Shown here piece by piece: positions 6,793-15,254 of a DNA stretch of 64,000 bases. The stretch's first letter is position 1; each line of letters begins with the position of its first letter. Origin of the DNA: a virus; IMG/VR virus record IMGVR_UViG_3300025079_000003, positions 1-64,000 of that record. One strand, written 5' to 3'. Below the pieces are notes generated by a model. It made no database searches and had not been told where the DNA came from. It saw nothing but the letters and a program-made list of their open reading frames with translations. A program made the position numbers and the translations under genes.

Positions 6793-7482
6793 ATGAAAAA
6801 ATTAGAAATAGACATCAATAATTTAAGAGAAAGAATAAATGATACACTAGAAGAATCAGGGTGGACACCTGCATTAGCTCCTTTTATAAATGGATTAAGC
6901 TTTGACATAATATTAAATAATTTAATTAGTATGTATGAGTCTGGTAAAAGATTTACACCAAGGTTTAAAGATATATTTAATGCATTTAAAGAATGTCCAT
7001 ACAAAGAAATTAAAGTTATTGTAATAGGCCAAGATCCATATCCACAACTAGGATCAGCTGACGGAATAGCTTTTAGTTGTTCAAAGAAAGGTAAGGCTGA
7101 AAAATCCTTACAATATATACTTAAAGCACTAAATGATGAAGATGGTGATGTTGACTTAAGACGTTGGTCAAACCAAGGCGTGCTGCTTCTTAACACAGCA
7201 TTTACATGTGAAATAAATTCAATAGGTTCACATATAAACTTATGGAAACCATTTGCTATATATCTGTTTGAGTTATTAAACAGACATCACAGAAATATAC
7301 CTGTTATAATGATGGGAAAGAAAGCAGAAGACTGGCAAGTATATTTATCAAACCAAAAATTATATAAAGTAGCACACCCGGCCTCAGCTGCATATAGAGG
7401 AGGACAATGGGATTGCAAAGATGTGTTTAATCAAGTAAATATAGAGCTTGAAAAGCAACAAAAGACTTGTATAAAATGGTAA
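6793..7482 (+). CDS. ung: Uracil-DNA glycosylase, family 1
   Basis: This enzyme removes uracil from DNA by cleaving the glycosidic bond. The 229 aa protein is normal length for family 1. Visible motifs are GQDPYP (residues 79-84, containing the water-activating Asp81), LLLN (131-134), MGKKAEDW (174-181) and the DNA-intercalating loop HPAS (His195 onward). The last His of the classical GQDPYH is Pro here, a change at the edge of the site. A phage glycosylase could protect the genome from misincorporated dUTP or attack uracil-containing competitors. The phage also encodes ribonucleotide reductase but shows no dUTPase or thymidylate synthase in this window. It starts 36 bases from the divergent gene at 6756. 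Confidence 0.9.
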   Translation: MKKLEIDINNLRERINDTLEESGWTPALAPFINGLSFDIILNNLISMYESGKRFTPRFKDIFNAFKECPYKEIKVIVIGQDPYPQLGSADGIAFSCSKKGKAEKSLQYILKALNDEDGDVDLRRWSNQGVLLLNTAFTCEINSIGSHINLWKPFAIYLFELLNRHHRNIPVIMMGKKAEDWQVYLSNQKLYKVAHPASAAYRGGQWDCKDVFNQVNIELEKQQKTCIKW

Positions 7483-7497
7483 AATTACTTATATTTA
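7467..7497 (+). promoter_or_regulatory. Promoter for the replication genes
   Basis: TTG (7467-7469) and TATATTTA (7490-7497) are separated by exactly 20 bases; only the last base of the -7 box departs from consensus. Transcription should start near 7504, ahead of the gene at 7521 and the replicative helicase. The same 20-base spacing is found at 22479-22510. Confidence 0.55.
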
Positions 7498-7520
7498 TAA
7501 CCTTAAAAAACCAATAAAAT

Positions 7521-8117
7521 ATGTGGGATTTATTCCAAGTGATGTTAAAAAAAAACGTCACACCTAATCAAGTACTTCTTATGTTTGGTATTAAAAATGG
7601 TGTAACTACACCACCAAAAGATACTAGACTATTAGATAAAAATCATTTAGTTTCAATAGGTTTTTTAGAACATAAAAATGGAGTATACCTTATGACTGCA
7701 GAAGCTAAAGCATTCTGTGTTAGACTTGATAATTACTTTATTAAAGCAAAAAAGAAAACAGATATACAACTTATGGGTAAGAACTTTGTAGATAAAATAA
7801 ATAAATACAGAGAGATATTCCCAGCTAAGAAATTACCAAGCGGTAAACCAGCAAGAAATAATGTAAAAGCTCTAGGAGAAGCATTCAGGTGGTTATTTCA
7901 GACTTATGAGTATACATGGGATGAAGTACTTAAAGCTACCAGAATGTACGTAAATGAGTATAGAGATGCTGAATACTTATATATGCAAACAAGTCAGTAC
8001 TTTATCTGTAAACAAGATAAACACAGAGTAAAGCACTCTACACTGGCTGATTATTGTGATATGATTAAAGAAGGTGTTAGTAATGAAGATGATCATTTTA
8101 AAGAAAACGTAGTATGA
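7521..8117 (+). CDS. Replication-associated protein next to DnaB-type helicase
   Basis: The 198 aa protein is not assigned to a family. The first 80 residues read like a winged-helix domain (LLMFGIKNG ... LVSIGFLEHKNGVYLMTAEAKAF). The second half is helical and aromatic (WLFQTYEYTWDEVLKATRMYVNEY, then QTSQYFICKQD), recalling DnaT/DnaD-type helicase-loading or primosome proteins. The ATGA overlap with the helicase gene at 8114 supports a partner role, perhaps loading it; this is inference. A hairpin GTGATGTT/AACGTCAC with a poly-A loop lies 19-41 bases after the start, and a second, TGGTGT/ACACCA, at 7598-7613. Confidence 0.55.
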   Translation: MWDLFQVMLKKNVTPNQVLLMFGIKNGVTTPPKDTRLLDKNHLVSIGFLEHKNGVYLMTAEAKAFCVRLDNYFIKAKKKTDIQLMGKNFVDKINKYREIFPAKKLPSGKPARNNVKALGEAFRWLFQTYEYTWDEVLKATRMYVNEYRDAEYLYMQTSQYFICKQDKHRVKHSTLADYCDMIKEGVSNEDDHFKENVV

Positions 8118-9067
8118 AAGCAAAAGAATCATGGGTTGGACAATATGCTGCCTTTAATGAGGCGCTTAAATATATGTATGCCAGATCAACTGGTGAAGAG
8201 AAATCAATATATACTCCTTGGCCTAAGTTTAATGACGCAGCTACTGATGGTATAGAGTGGAACACATTGACTGTAATTGGTGGTAGACCTGGTTCAGGTA
8301 AAACATTAATTAAAGATCAAATTATTAGAGAATCATTTGCACTTAATCCTCATGATAAATTTAGGGTATTAGAATTTCAATTTGAGATGGTTGGTAGAAC
8401 ATCAGCCATTAGAGAATTTAGTTCTATAACTGGTAAAACATATAAAGAATTATGTAGTGCTGGATCAACACTAAATACTGACACACTTAATCAATGTCAT
8501 CAATATGCAAAGGAAAGAGTTAAACATCCGGTAGACATCATTAGTACACCAATGACTGTTAATCAGATGCGTGAGCAGATAGATGCATATATGAATTTGC
8601 ATAAAGGAGTAAATACAATGATAACTCTTGATCATACAATGTTAGTAAAGAGAGCACCATATCAGAATAGTACATTAGATATGCTATTTGAGTTAGGTGA
8701 GTTCTTTACTCAGTGTAAAAGAGATTATCCTTGTTTGTTTCTGGCCTTATCACAACTTAATAGAAACATAGACAACCCGGATAGGGCTATAGATGGCAAG
8801 TATGGTAACTATATATTAGAGTCAGATATATTTGGTTCAGATGCAATGCTACAGCATGCAGATATGTTAATAGGTATCAACAGGCCAGCTAAACAGAAGA
8901 TTAGGTTTTATGGACCTGATAGATATATAATAGAAAATGATAGAACATTAGTACTACACTTTCTTAAGGCAAGAAATGGTGATGCAAGAATGAGTTTCTT
9001 TAGAGCAAAGTTTGAGCAAATGCAAATTGAAGAGATGGCTACACCTGGACAACAAGAACGTAGATGA
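8114..9067 (+). CDS. dnaB: Replicative DNA helicase, DnaB/RecA fold
   Basis: The 317 aa protein is the ATPase half of a DnaB-type hexameric helicase, without the N-terminal primase-binding domain of the cellular enzyme. Walker A is GRPGSGKT (57-64), Walker B lies in ITLDHTML (about 171-178), the motif SQLNR follows at about 216-220, and KARNGDARMSFFRAKF near the end fits the arginine-finger region. It would unwind the fork ahead of the family B polymerase at 19970, supported by the primase at 11158. It overlaps both neighbours as ATGA, so the three genes are translationally coupled. A GC-rich hairpin with a bulged T (8147-8165) lies 34-52 bases into the gene. Confidence 0.88.
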   Translation: MKAKESWVGQYAAFNEALKYMYARSTGEEKSIYTPWPKFNDAATDGIEWNTLTVIGGRPGSGKTLIKDQIIRESFALNPHDKFRVLEFQFEMVGRTSAIREFSSITGKTYKELCSAGSTLNTDTLNQCHQYAKERVKHPVDIISTPMTVNQMREQIDAYMNLHKGVNTMITLDHTMLVKRAPYQNSTLDMLFELGEFFTQCKRDYPCLFLALSQLNRNIDNPDRAIDGKYGNYILESDIFGSDAMLQHADMLIGINRPAKQKIRFYGPDRYIIENDRTLVLHFLKARNGDARMSFFRAKFEQMQIEEMATPGQQERR

Positions 9068-9642
9068 TAAATACTAAAAATATAAACAATAAAGATATGG
9101 GACTAACACCCGCACAACGTAAAGAAAAAGTTGCAAAACTTAAAGAAGAGCATCAGGAATACTTTGATATAAATAATATTCCTAGTGCACTATATATTCC
9201 TAAGATGGCTTATAGACCATCTGGTAAGGATGAGCTACATGTTAGCTTTTTTCCTAGTGAATTTGATAAAGACTCAGATATATATACAGAATTTGTAAGT
9301 ATAGATTATGACTCTGAAGATCCTAAAAGAACATTATATTTGTTAAAGCATAACCCTCATTGGAAAGAGGAGTATGAGCTAATTACAAGTAACTCAGGAT
9401 TTCAAAGACACATGGTACCCGCTAGTGAGCTTAAGGTGATCAATGACGTAGTAACTAGGTCCAATGACAAAACAACTGCTATGGAAGAAGGTTATGATCA
9501 CAAAGGAGAAATTGATTTTGCAAATCCAAGTATACCAAATCCGGATGATAAGGTAATCAATGATCCTTTAATAGATAAGCTAGAAGAGATTAATCAAACA
9601 TTAATAACATTAACTAAAGTAATCAATAAAATAGTAAAATAA
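9064..9642 (+). CDS. Hypothetical protein, 192 aa
   Basis: The function is not recognised. The N-terminus is basic and helical (PAQRKEKVAKLKEEHQEYFD), the middle reads as a beta-rich domain (DELHVSFFPSEFDKDSD, YTEFVSIDYDSED), and the C-terminus ends in a probable coiled coil (IDKLEEINQTLITLTKVINKI). It overlaps the helicase stop as ATGA and ends one base before the Sak4-like gene, so it belongs to the replication operon. Confidence 0.6.
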   Translation: MINTKNINNKDMGLTPAQRKEKVAKLKEEHQEYFDINNIPSALYIPKMAYRPSGKDELHVSFFPSEFDKDSDIYTEFVSIDYDSEDPKRTLYLLKHNPHWKEEYELITSNSGFQRHMVPASELKVINDVVTRSNDKTTAMEEGYDHKGEIDFANPSIPNPDDKVINDPLIDKLEEINQTLITLTKVINKIVK

Positions 9643-10326
9643 ATGGCACAAAGCGTATTAGTAATTGCAGATTCAGGTACAGGAAAGTCTACCTCAATCA
9701 GGACATTAAATCCAAAAGAGACTTTCATAATAAACATAGCAAATAAACCTCTACCTTTTAAAGGTTATAAGAGTAAGTATACTCAGATAACTAAAGATAA
9801 TCCTAAAGGTAATATAACATCAGCAGCCTCAGCAGCTGGTATTATTAAGGCTATAAAACATGTTGATGAAAAAATGCCACACATTAAAACTCTAGTGGTA
9901 GATGACTGGCAATATATGAGCTCCTTTGAATACTTTGATAGAGCTAATGAGAAAGGTTATGATAAGTTTACACAAATAGCAGCAAATTTAGCAATGGTTG
10001 CTAAGATGCCTAAAGACTTAAGAGATGACCTTACTGTTATATTTCTGACACACTCAGAAGATTCAACAGATATAAATGGAAATAGAAAAATCAAAGCAAA
10101 AACTATTGGTAAAATGATAGATAATACTTTAACTTTGGAAGGTCTATTTTCAATTGTTTTATTTGGAAAAGTAAATAAAAATGATGATGGTGTACTTGAA
10201 TATGGTTTTGAAACTCAAAACAATGGAGAGAACACATGTAAATCACCTATGGGTATGTTTGAGGATATGTTTATCCCTAATGACCTTAAGTATGTAAAAG
10301 AATGCATACAAAAATATGAAGAGTAA
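9643..10326 (+). CDS. Sak4-like P-loop ATPase (recombination)
   Basis: The 227 aa protein begins with a P-loop, ADSGTGKS (9-16), followed by a Walker B-like segment TLVVDDWQYM (about 84-93) and a polar sensor region FLTHSED. The length, early Walker A and WQYM-type strand fit the Sak4/AAA_24 family, single-domain RecA-like ATPases that stimulate annealing of single-stranded DNA in phage recombination. The next gene is a probable SSB, the usual partner. It lacks the DNA-binding loops of full RecA. A role in annealing-type repair and recombination-dependent replication follows from the family. Confidence 0.75.
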   Translation: MAQSVLVIADSGTGKSTSIRTLNPKETFIINIANKPLPFKGYKSKYTQITKDNPKGNITSAASAAGIIKAIKHVDEKMPHIKTLVVDDWQYMSSFEYFDRANEKGYDKFTQIAANLAMVAKMPKDLRDDLTVIFLTHSEDSTDINGNRKIKAKTIGKMIDNTLTLEGLFSIVLFGKVNKNDDGVLEYGFETQNNGENTCKSPMGMFEDMFIPNDLKYVKECIQKYEE

Positions 10327-10352
10327 TAATCAATTAATTAAAAAGAAAAATT

Positions 10353-11027
10353 ATGTTAAGTACTAAAGACATGTCTGTTGGATCAGGCACTATCAAACCA
10401 GTAATTGGAACAGGTAATCACAAATTAAAAATCAATTCAATTACTTTTGACCAAACGCCTTATGATGCAGACGCATTTAATATTATGTTACATGTAGAAG
10501 GTGAACCAGTATCTGGAGATTTCAATGGATTCTTAAAAGATATGAATAACCCTAATGGTGACCGTTATGTTGGTCAGGTGGGTAGAGTTAGATTCTCACC
10601 GTATCCATATAAAGATGCCACATTAAATAATGGTAATGAAATCAAGAGAGATACTGAAGTATTAAAAGCTATGGTATTTTTATCTGAAGTTGTTGGTAAA
10701 AGAAATGAGCTAGATGCTATTGAAGCAAATACAATTGAAGAGTTTATGTCTGCAGCTGGAGCTGTATGTTCAGAAACTGGATTCATTAATGCATGCTTAG
10801 GTGCACGTGAATGGGAAAACAAAGAAGGTTATGTAAATAATGATTTGTTTTTACCTAAGATGAATAAAGAAGGTGTACCATTAGAAGCTCTAGAAACAGA
10901 GAATTCTAAAATGTTAACGTTTGACAAAACAAACACACAACATTTTAGACCATTAATGAAAAAAGAGTCAACTGCAGCTGCTAGCTTTGAACCAGCTAAA
11001 GCAAAAGGAGATGACTTTGATTTATAA
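10353..11027 (+). CDS. Probable single-stranded DNA-binding protein
   Basis: The 224 aa protein lies just downstream of the Sak4-like ATPase. Residues about 20-90 read as beta-strands of an OB-type domain (NHKLKINSITFDQTPYDADAFNIMLHVEG; GRVRFSPYPYKD). The C-terminus is a flexible linker ending KGDDFDL, the acidic-hydrophobic tip by which SSB proteins bind helicases, polymerases and recombinases. It would coat single strands made by the DnaB-type helicase. It is larger than bacterial SSB and no exact family was matched, so the call rests on tail and neighbour. It is followed by the structured RNA at 11037. Confidence 0.6.
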   Translation: MLSTKDMSVGSGTIKPVIGTGNHKLKINSITFDQTPYDADAFNIMLHVEGEPVSGDFNGFLKDMNNPNGDRYVGQVGRVRFSPYPYKDATLNNGNEIKRDTEVLKAMVFLSEVVGKRNELDAIEANTIEEFMSAAGAVCSETGFINACLGAREWENKEGYVNNDLFLPKMNKEGVPLEALETENSKMLTFDKTNTQHFRPLMKKESTAAASFEPAKAKGDDFDL

Positions 11028-11036
11028 ATAAAAAAT

Positions 11037-11140
11037 ATGAGGAGAGAGTGTGGATGAACGGCATTTTGCCAACCAACTTTAACCGGGAGTATAAGAGCTT
11101 CCTGTTTTTAATTAGATTTTATACCCACTCTCTCTCTTTA
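11037..11140 (+). ncRNA. Structured leader with possible attenuator ahead of primase
   Basis: An outer stem joins GAGAGAGTG (11042-11050) with CACTCTCTC (11126-11134), continued by GG/CC past a bulged T. Inside lie GGC/GCC (11060-11062 with 11068-11070) and GGGAG (11085-11089) with CTTCC (11098-11102), the latter followed by TGTTTTT, as in a terminator. GGG..TATAA (11085-11094) can pair instead with TTATACCC (11119-11126), which would break both other stems. Two exclusive folds are the hallmark of attenuators or riboswitches. Caveat: an ORF of 35 codons (11054-11161, MNGILPTNFNREYK...) also crosses the region and joins the primase start as ATGA, so it could be a small gene. A six-codon ORF begins at 11037. 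Confidence 0.5.
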
Positions 11141-11157
11141 TATAATAATAAGAATAT

Positions 11158-12132
11158 ATGATAAGCACAAAGAACTTAGTATTACAACCTGCTGATGTTC
11201 CAAGTTATTGGGTGTTTCAATATTATTTAAATCTACCAGAAACCTTAACAGGACAGGATATAAAGATTAAGTCTATCTTTAATCCTAATGAGAATACACC
11301 TAGTTTTTGTATTTATGTTGATAAATTAGTAATGCAATATAAATTTAAAGATTTCTCAACCGGTAAGAGTGGTGATAAAGTTGATCTAGTTAAACAAATG
11401 TTTGATATAGATTTTCCTAAAGCTTCAATGAAAATAATAAATGACTACAATCAATATGTAAAGACTTCAGATTATAAAACACAAACCTTAAAGCCTGTAG
11501 CTAAGTGGGAAGTTGACTTTATTAAAAATAGAGAGTGGACAACTGATGATAGCGCCTTTTGGTTAGACTTTAATATAGGTAAAACTATGTTAGATAACTA
11601 TAACGTTAGACCAATTGAGTATTATAACTTAGTTAAAGAAGAGAACTTTAAAGTTAAGTCACTTAAAATAGAAGGTAAGTATATGTACGGATACTATGAT
11701 AAAAATGGTAAGGCCTATAAGTTATATCAACCTCATAGTAAACATAAGTTTCATAAGATTAATAAACATCTACAAGGATTTGATCAGCTTAAATATAATA
11801 AACCATATTTGGTAATATGTTCATCTCTTAAGGATGCAATGTGTCTTGCCAGTATTGGCTATAATATAGAGGTAATAGCTCCTGACTCAGAGAATACTAT
11901 GATTAAACCACATGTAATAGAATATCTTAAGAAGAAGTACAAAAAAGTAATAACACTTTTTGACAATGATGATGCAGGTAAAGCTGCTATCATGAAGTAT
12001 GGTTCTATGTACAAACTAGATGGTCTAATATTTCCTACCGCCAAAGATATTTCTGATGGTATGAAAGAAAATGGTCTTGATTATGTGCATCTTATAATAC
12101 AACCAATACTAAAAAAAGTAATAAATAAATAA
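11158..12132 (+). CDS. DnaG-type primase with Toprim domain
   Basis: The 324 aa protein should make RNA primers for replication. The first 80 residues match the core of the CHC2-like region (NPNENTPSFCIYVDK; FKDFSTGKSGDKVDLV) but lack zinc ligands. A Toprim fold follows: CSSLKDAMCL at 221-230 stands where the acidic motif normally lies, with Ser in place of the usual Glu. TLFDNDDAGKAA at 266-277 supplies the Asp-x-Asp metal site (Asp269, Asp271), and KDISDG closes the domain. The Ser variant is seen in other small phage primases, so activity is plausible but unproven. The gene lies behind the structured leader at 11037 and one base before the resolvase. Confidence 0.8.
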   Translation: MISTKNLVLQPADVPSYWVFQYYLNLPETLTGQDIKIKSIFNPNENTPSFCIYVDKLVMQYKFKDFSTGKSGDKVDLVKQMFDIDFPKASMKIINDYNQYVKTSDYKTQTLKPVAKWEVDFIKNREWTTDDSAFWLDFNIGKTMLDNYNVRPIEYYNLVKEENFKVKSLKIEGKYMYGYYDKNGKAYKLYQPHSKHKFHKINKHLQGFDQLKYNKPYLVICSSLKDAMCLASIGYNIEVIAPDSENTMIKPHVIEYLKKKYKKVITLFDNDDAGKAAIMKYGSMYKLDGLIFPTAKDISDGMKENGLDYVHLIIQPILKKVINK

Positions 12133-12133
12133 T

Positions 12134-12529
12134 ATGAGAAAAATAAGATGGTGGATACCAGGTAACGTACCCTCTAGTAAAAATGGAAGACGTTGGACAG
12201 GTAAATACTTTATTGCTAGCAAAGCTGTAATGAATTATAGAAAAGCTACTAAAGATATATATTTAAAATATACTGAGGATTTTAAGCAAGAACTAGAGAA
12301 GTTAGAATTACCAGTAAAAATATCTTTTGAATTTATCAGAGGCAGCCGTCATAAGTTTGACTATATAAATCCTGCACAGACAGTGCAAGATGATATGGTT
12401 AAGTATGGGTGGATTGAAGATGATAATGCTGAATATATAATTCCTGCATTTGAACAATATACATATGATAAAGAAAACCCTGGTGTATGGATAGAACTAA
12501 TTTTAGATGAAGAAAATAATATCACTTGA
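12134..12529 (+). CDS. rusA: RusA-like Holliday junction resolvase
   Basis: The 131 aa protein has the RusA length and pattern: the N-terminal strand with IPGNVPSSKNGRR, then RGSRHKFDYINP with Asp76, then VQDDMVKYGWIEDDNAEY giving Asp86/87 and Asp96/97. Clustered acidic residues of this kind bind magnesium and cut four-way junctions symmetrically. In a phage this resolves recombination intermediates and branched DNA before packaging, in line with the Sak4-like and SSB-like genes upstream. It overlaps the next gene by 23 bases. Confidence 0.85.
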   Translation: MRKIRWWIPGNVPSSKNGRRWTGKYFIASKAVMNYRKATKDIYLKYTEDFKQELEKLELPVKISFEFIRGSRHKFDYINPAQTVQDDMVKYGWIEDDNAEYIIPAFEQYTYDKENPGVWIELILDEENNIT

Positions 12530-12821
12530 TGAGTTTTTTATGCTAAAGAAAATGATCTCAGCTTCCAAAGAAGACTTAGAAGTTGCTTTGGCTATATGGA
12601 CTACCCAGTTTAAAGATAGAGAAATTTTAGATAGATTAATGTGTAAGGCATTAGCTTTTGATAAAAGAGTAAACTTCTCTATTGCTGTAGAGTATACTTT
12701 TACATACAAGGGATACAATTCTATGTCTGATATGAGTACACATAAAATACATGCATATATAAATGGAAAGAAACTAAATGATGTATATAATAAAATATTA
12801 AAAAAGATAACAGATGATTAA
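12507..12821 (+). CDS. Hypothetical protein, 104 aa
   Basis: The gene starts inside the resolvase gene and ends inside the next, so it is read from the same transcript. The 104 aa product is helical and basic with no known domain; the C-terminal half (NFSIAVEYTFTYKGYNSMSDM) is aromatic and beta-like. There is no signal peptide or membrane segment. Confidence 0.55.
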   Translation: MKKIISLDEFFMLKKMISASKEDLEVALAIWTTQFKDREILDRLMCKALAFDKRVNFSIAVEYTFTYKGYNSMSDMSTHKIHAYINGKKLNDVYNKILKKITDD

Positions 12822-13977
12822 TATACAAGATCAGGTTGCTAGAACAACTAAAACTCTAATATTTGATGAGCCCTTTTATGGGCTCTTTTTGATTGGTATC
12901 AATAAGAAGTACAGTTTACATATACCTACTGCTGGTGTAAGCAAACATGGTATTGGTATGCAATTGACTATAAACCCAGAGTTCTTTACAGAGCTCAAGC
13001 CGGAAGAAAGATATGGCTTAATAAAACATGAGTTATTACATATAGCTTTTGGACACTTAATTTTAAGAGACAAGTATTCTAATCATAAACTATTTAATAT
13101 AGCTGCTGATTTAGAAATTAACCAATACATATTGGAAAGCAATCTACCAGAAGGAGGATTGTTATTGTCAAGTTTCCCAGAGCTTAATTTACCTAAAAAA
13201 GCAGGTACAAGTAAATATTATGAACTTTTACAACAAGCACAGCAAGATGGTACAAGCCCTACGTTAGATTCTTTAATGAGTCAAATGGATGGTACTACAC
13301 CACATTGTCATAGCACATGGAATGAGTTTAATGATTTATCTGAAGCTGAGAAGAAGCTAGTAGAAAAACAAATTGAACATCAACTAAAAGAATCTGCTGA
13401 ACAAACCATTAAAAGATCTGGTACGGTACCTGGTGAGTTAGCTGATCTTATAAGGAAGCTTACACATGTTGAGCCTGCTAAATTTGATTGGAAAGGATAC
13501 TTAAGAAGATTTGTTGGTAATTCTAGTGTGGTGTATACTAAAAAGTTAAGACGTAAGTATAACAAACGGTATGCAGCTAATCCTGGCCTTAAAATTAAGT
13601 TTAAGAATCATATACTCGTTGGTGTTGATACTAGTGGTTCAGTCAACAATGAAGAGTTAACAGAATTCTTTAGTGAATTAACACACATGCACAAGACAGG
13701 CCACAAAATTACCGTAGCACAATGTGATACACGCTTAGGAAGCGTGAAGGAATTTAAACCTAATCAAGATTGGGAAATACATGGTCGTGGTGGAACTAGC
13801 TTTCAACCAGTTATTGATCACTACAATGAAAAGAAAGGGCAATATACAGCTCTAATATATTTAACAGATGGTGAAGCATATGCACCTGAAGATTGTCCAA
13901 AGAATACCTTATGGTGTTTGAGTAGTATATCTCAGATGAATGATGAGTTACCAGGAAAAGTAATAAAATTTAATTAA
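12814..13977 (+). CDS. Metallopeptidase-VWA fusion (DUF2201 type)
   Basis: The 387 aa protein joins two domains. Residues about 20-130 hold a zincin-like site, HELLHIAFGH (72-81), with the NIAADLEIN segment typical of the DUF2201 N-terminal domain. Residues about 265-387 form a von Willebrand A-type fold with an intact metal site, DTSGS (272-276), followed by the conserved GRGGTSF and LTDGEA strands. Proteins of this type work with MoxR-type AAA+ ATPases, here the very next gene, as chaperone-like machines that remodel or cleave target proteins. The target is unknown; a host factor or a virion precursor is possible. A perfect hairpin GAGCCC/GGGCTC followed by TTTTT lies at codons 19-26 and looks like an intragenic terminator. 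Confidence 0.8.
   Translation: MINIQDQVARTTKTLIFDEPFYGLFLIGINKKYSLHIPTAGVSKHGIGMQLTINPEFFTELKPEERYGLIKHELLHIAFGHLILRDKYSNHKLFNIAADLEINQYILESNLPEGGLLLSSFPELNLPKKAGTSKYYELLQQAQQDGTSPTLDSLMSQMDGTTPHCHSTWNEFNDLSEAEKKLVEKQIEHQLKESAEQTIKRSGTVPGELADLIRKLTHVEPAKFDWKGYLRRFVGNSSVVYTKKLRRKYNKRYAANPGLKIKFKNHILVGVDTSGSVNNEELTEFFSELTHMHKTGHKITVAQCDTRLGSVKEFKPNQDWEIHGRGGTSFQPVIDHYNEKKGQYTALIYLTDGEAYAPEDCPKNTLWCLSSISQMNDELPGKVIKFN
12868..12890 (+). other. Terminator-like hairpin inside a coding sequence
   Basis: GAGCCC (12868-12873), loop TTTTAT, GGGCTC (12880-12885), then TTTTT. It has the form of an intrinsic terminator but begins 55 bases into the metallopeptidase-VWA gene. It could limit read-through into the 12.8-19.4 kb genes unless translating ribosomes melt it. 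Confidence 0.55.
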
Positions 13978-13984
13978 TAAAAAA

Positions 13985-15253
13985 ATGGCACAAGTAAATT
14001 TAAACGTAACAGAATTAAAAGGTTTTGTAAATCATATAATAACTAATAATAGATTTCTACAACAAGGAGGAAAACATCCTGTATCAGTAGAAGTAGTAGG
14101 TGAATCAGGTATTGGTAAAACCTCAAGTATTGTTGAACTAGCATCAGAAAATAATCTGAAATTTGTTAAGTTAAACTTGGCTCAGATAGAAGAGCTAGGT
14201 GATCTTGTTGGCTTTCCAGTACGTCAGTTTCAAATGTATAAAGAAAAGATAGTACAACCAAAAAACAATAATGTAAACATGGTAACTGCAACACAAAGAG
14301 CAGCAGGTACTAGTCTAGCTAATCTAAACTCTTCAGTAACTAAAAAAGTAGGAATGTGGGTTGATGAGTTGGCTGTACAAGAGTACTTAAAGCAGGGTTA
14401 TAAAATGACAGGTAAGAATAGAATGTCTTATTGTGCTCCAGAGTGGATTGCTGATGCAAAGGCCGGTGGTATCTTATTACTAGATGACTGGAACCGTGCA
14501 GATACAAGGTTTATTCAAGCAGTTATGGAATTAATAGACAGACAAACATATATCTCATGGACTTTACCAAAGGATTGGCATATTATACTTACAGCTAACC
14601 CAGATAACGGAGACTACATGGTTAATACTGTAGACAGTGCACAGAAGACTAGATATATTACTGCAAACTTAAAGTTTGATGTAAATGTATGGGCACAGTG
14701 GGCAGAGGGTGCAGGTATTGACACAAGATGTATTAACTTCTTACTGTTGAATCCAGAACTAGTAACTCAAGAAACAAATGCAAGGTCTATTACAACATTC
14801 TTTAATGCTATATCAAGTTTTGATAACTTTGAAGATAATCTAAGTATTATACAAATGATTGGTGAAGGTAGTGTTGGTGATGAGTTTGCATCAATGTTTA
14901 CAACGTTTATAAATAATAAACTAGATAAGCTGGTTACTCCTAAAGATTTATTGACACATGATAATGAGTCATATATTCTTGGTGAGTTAAGAGGTTGTAT
15001 AGGAGAGGATGATAGTTACCGTGCAGACATTGCATCAACGTTATCAACTAGGCTAGCTAACTTTGCAGTTGTATATTCAAAAGAAAATACAATAAACCAA
15101 AAGATTACTGACAGACTTATATCATTATGTACAAAAGATTATTTTACTAATGACCTTAAGTACTTGATAGTTAGAACAATCTTCAGTGGTAATAAACAGA
15201 AGTTTAATAAAATGATGATGAATCCAGAAATAATTAAAATGACAATTAAATAA
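13985..15253 (+). CDS. MoxR-type AAA+ ATPase
   Basis: The 422 aa protein has Walker A GESGIGKT (39-46), Walker B ILLLDDWNR (163-171) and a sensor-1 region ILTANPDNG (about 201-209) followed by arginines. This is the AAA_5/MoxR class, whose members pair with VWA proteins (RavA-ViaA, NorQ-NorD) to activate or dismantle complexes. Between Walker A and B there is an insertion of about 80 residues that probably binds the partner. The gene starts seven bases after the metallopeptidase-VWA gene and one base before the next unknown, so these genes most likely act together. What they act on cannot be told from sequence. Confidence 0.82.
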   Translation: MAQVNLNVTELKGFVNHIITNNRFLQQGGKHPVSVEVVGESGIGKTSSIVELASENNLKFVKLNLAQIEELGDLVGFPVRQFQMYKEKIVQPKNNNVNMVTATQRAAGTSLANLNSSVTKKVGMWVDELAVQEYLKQGYKMTGKNRMSYCAPEWIADAKAGGILLLDDWNRADTRFIQAVMELIDRQTYISWTLPKDWHIILTANPDNGDYMVNTVDSAQKTRYITANLKFDVNVWAQWAEGAGIDTRCINFLLLNPELVTQETNARSITTFFNAISSFDNFEDNLSIIQMIGEGSVGDEFASMFTTFINNKLDKLVTPKDLLTHDNESYILGELRGCIGEDDSYRADIASTLSTRLANFAVVYSKENTINQKITDRLISLCTKDYFTNDLKYLIVRTIFSGNKQKFNKMMMNPEIIKMTIK

Positions 15254-15254
15254 A

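Noticed and set aside
6768-7196. 142-codon open frame on the minus strand
   Set aside because: It lies wholly opposite ung, has low-complexity Ser/Leu content and no homology I can see.
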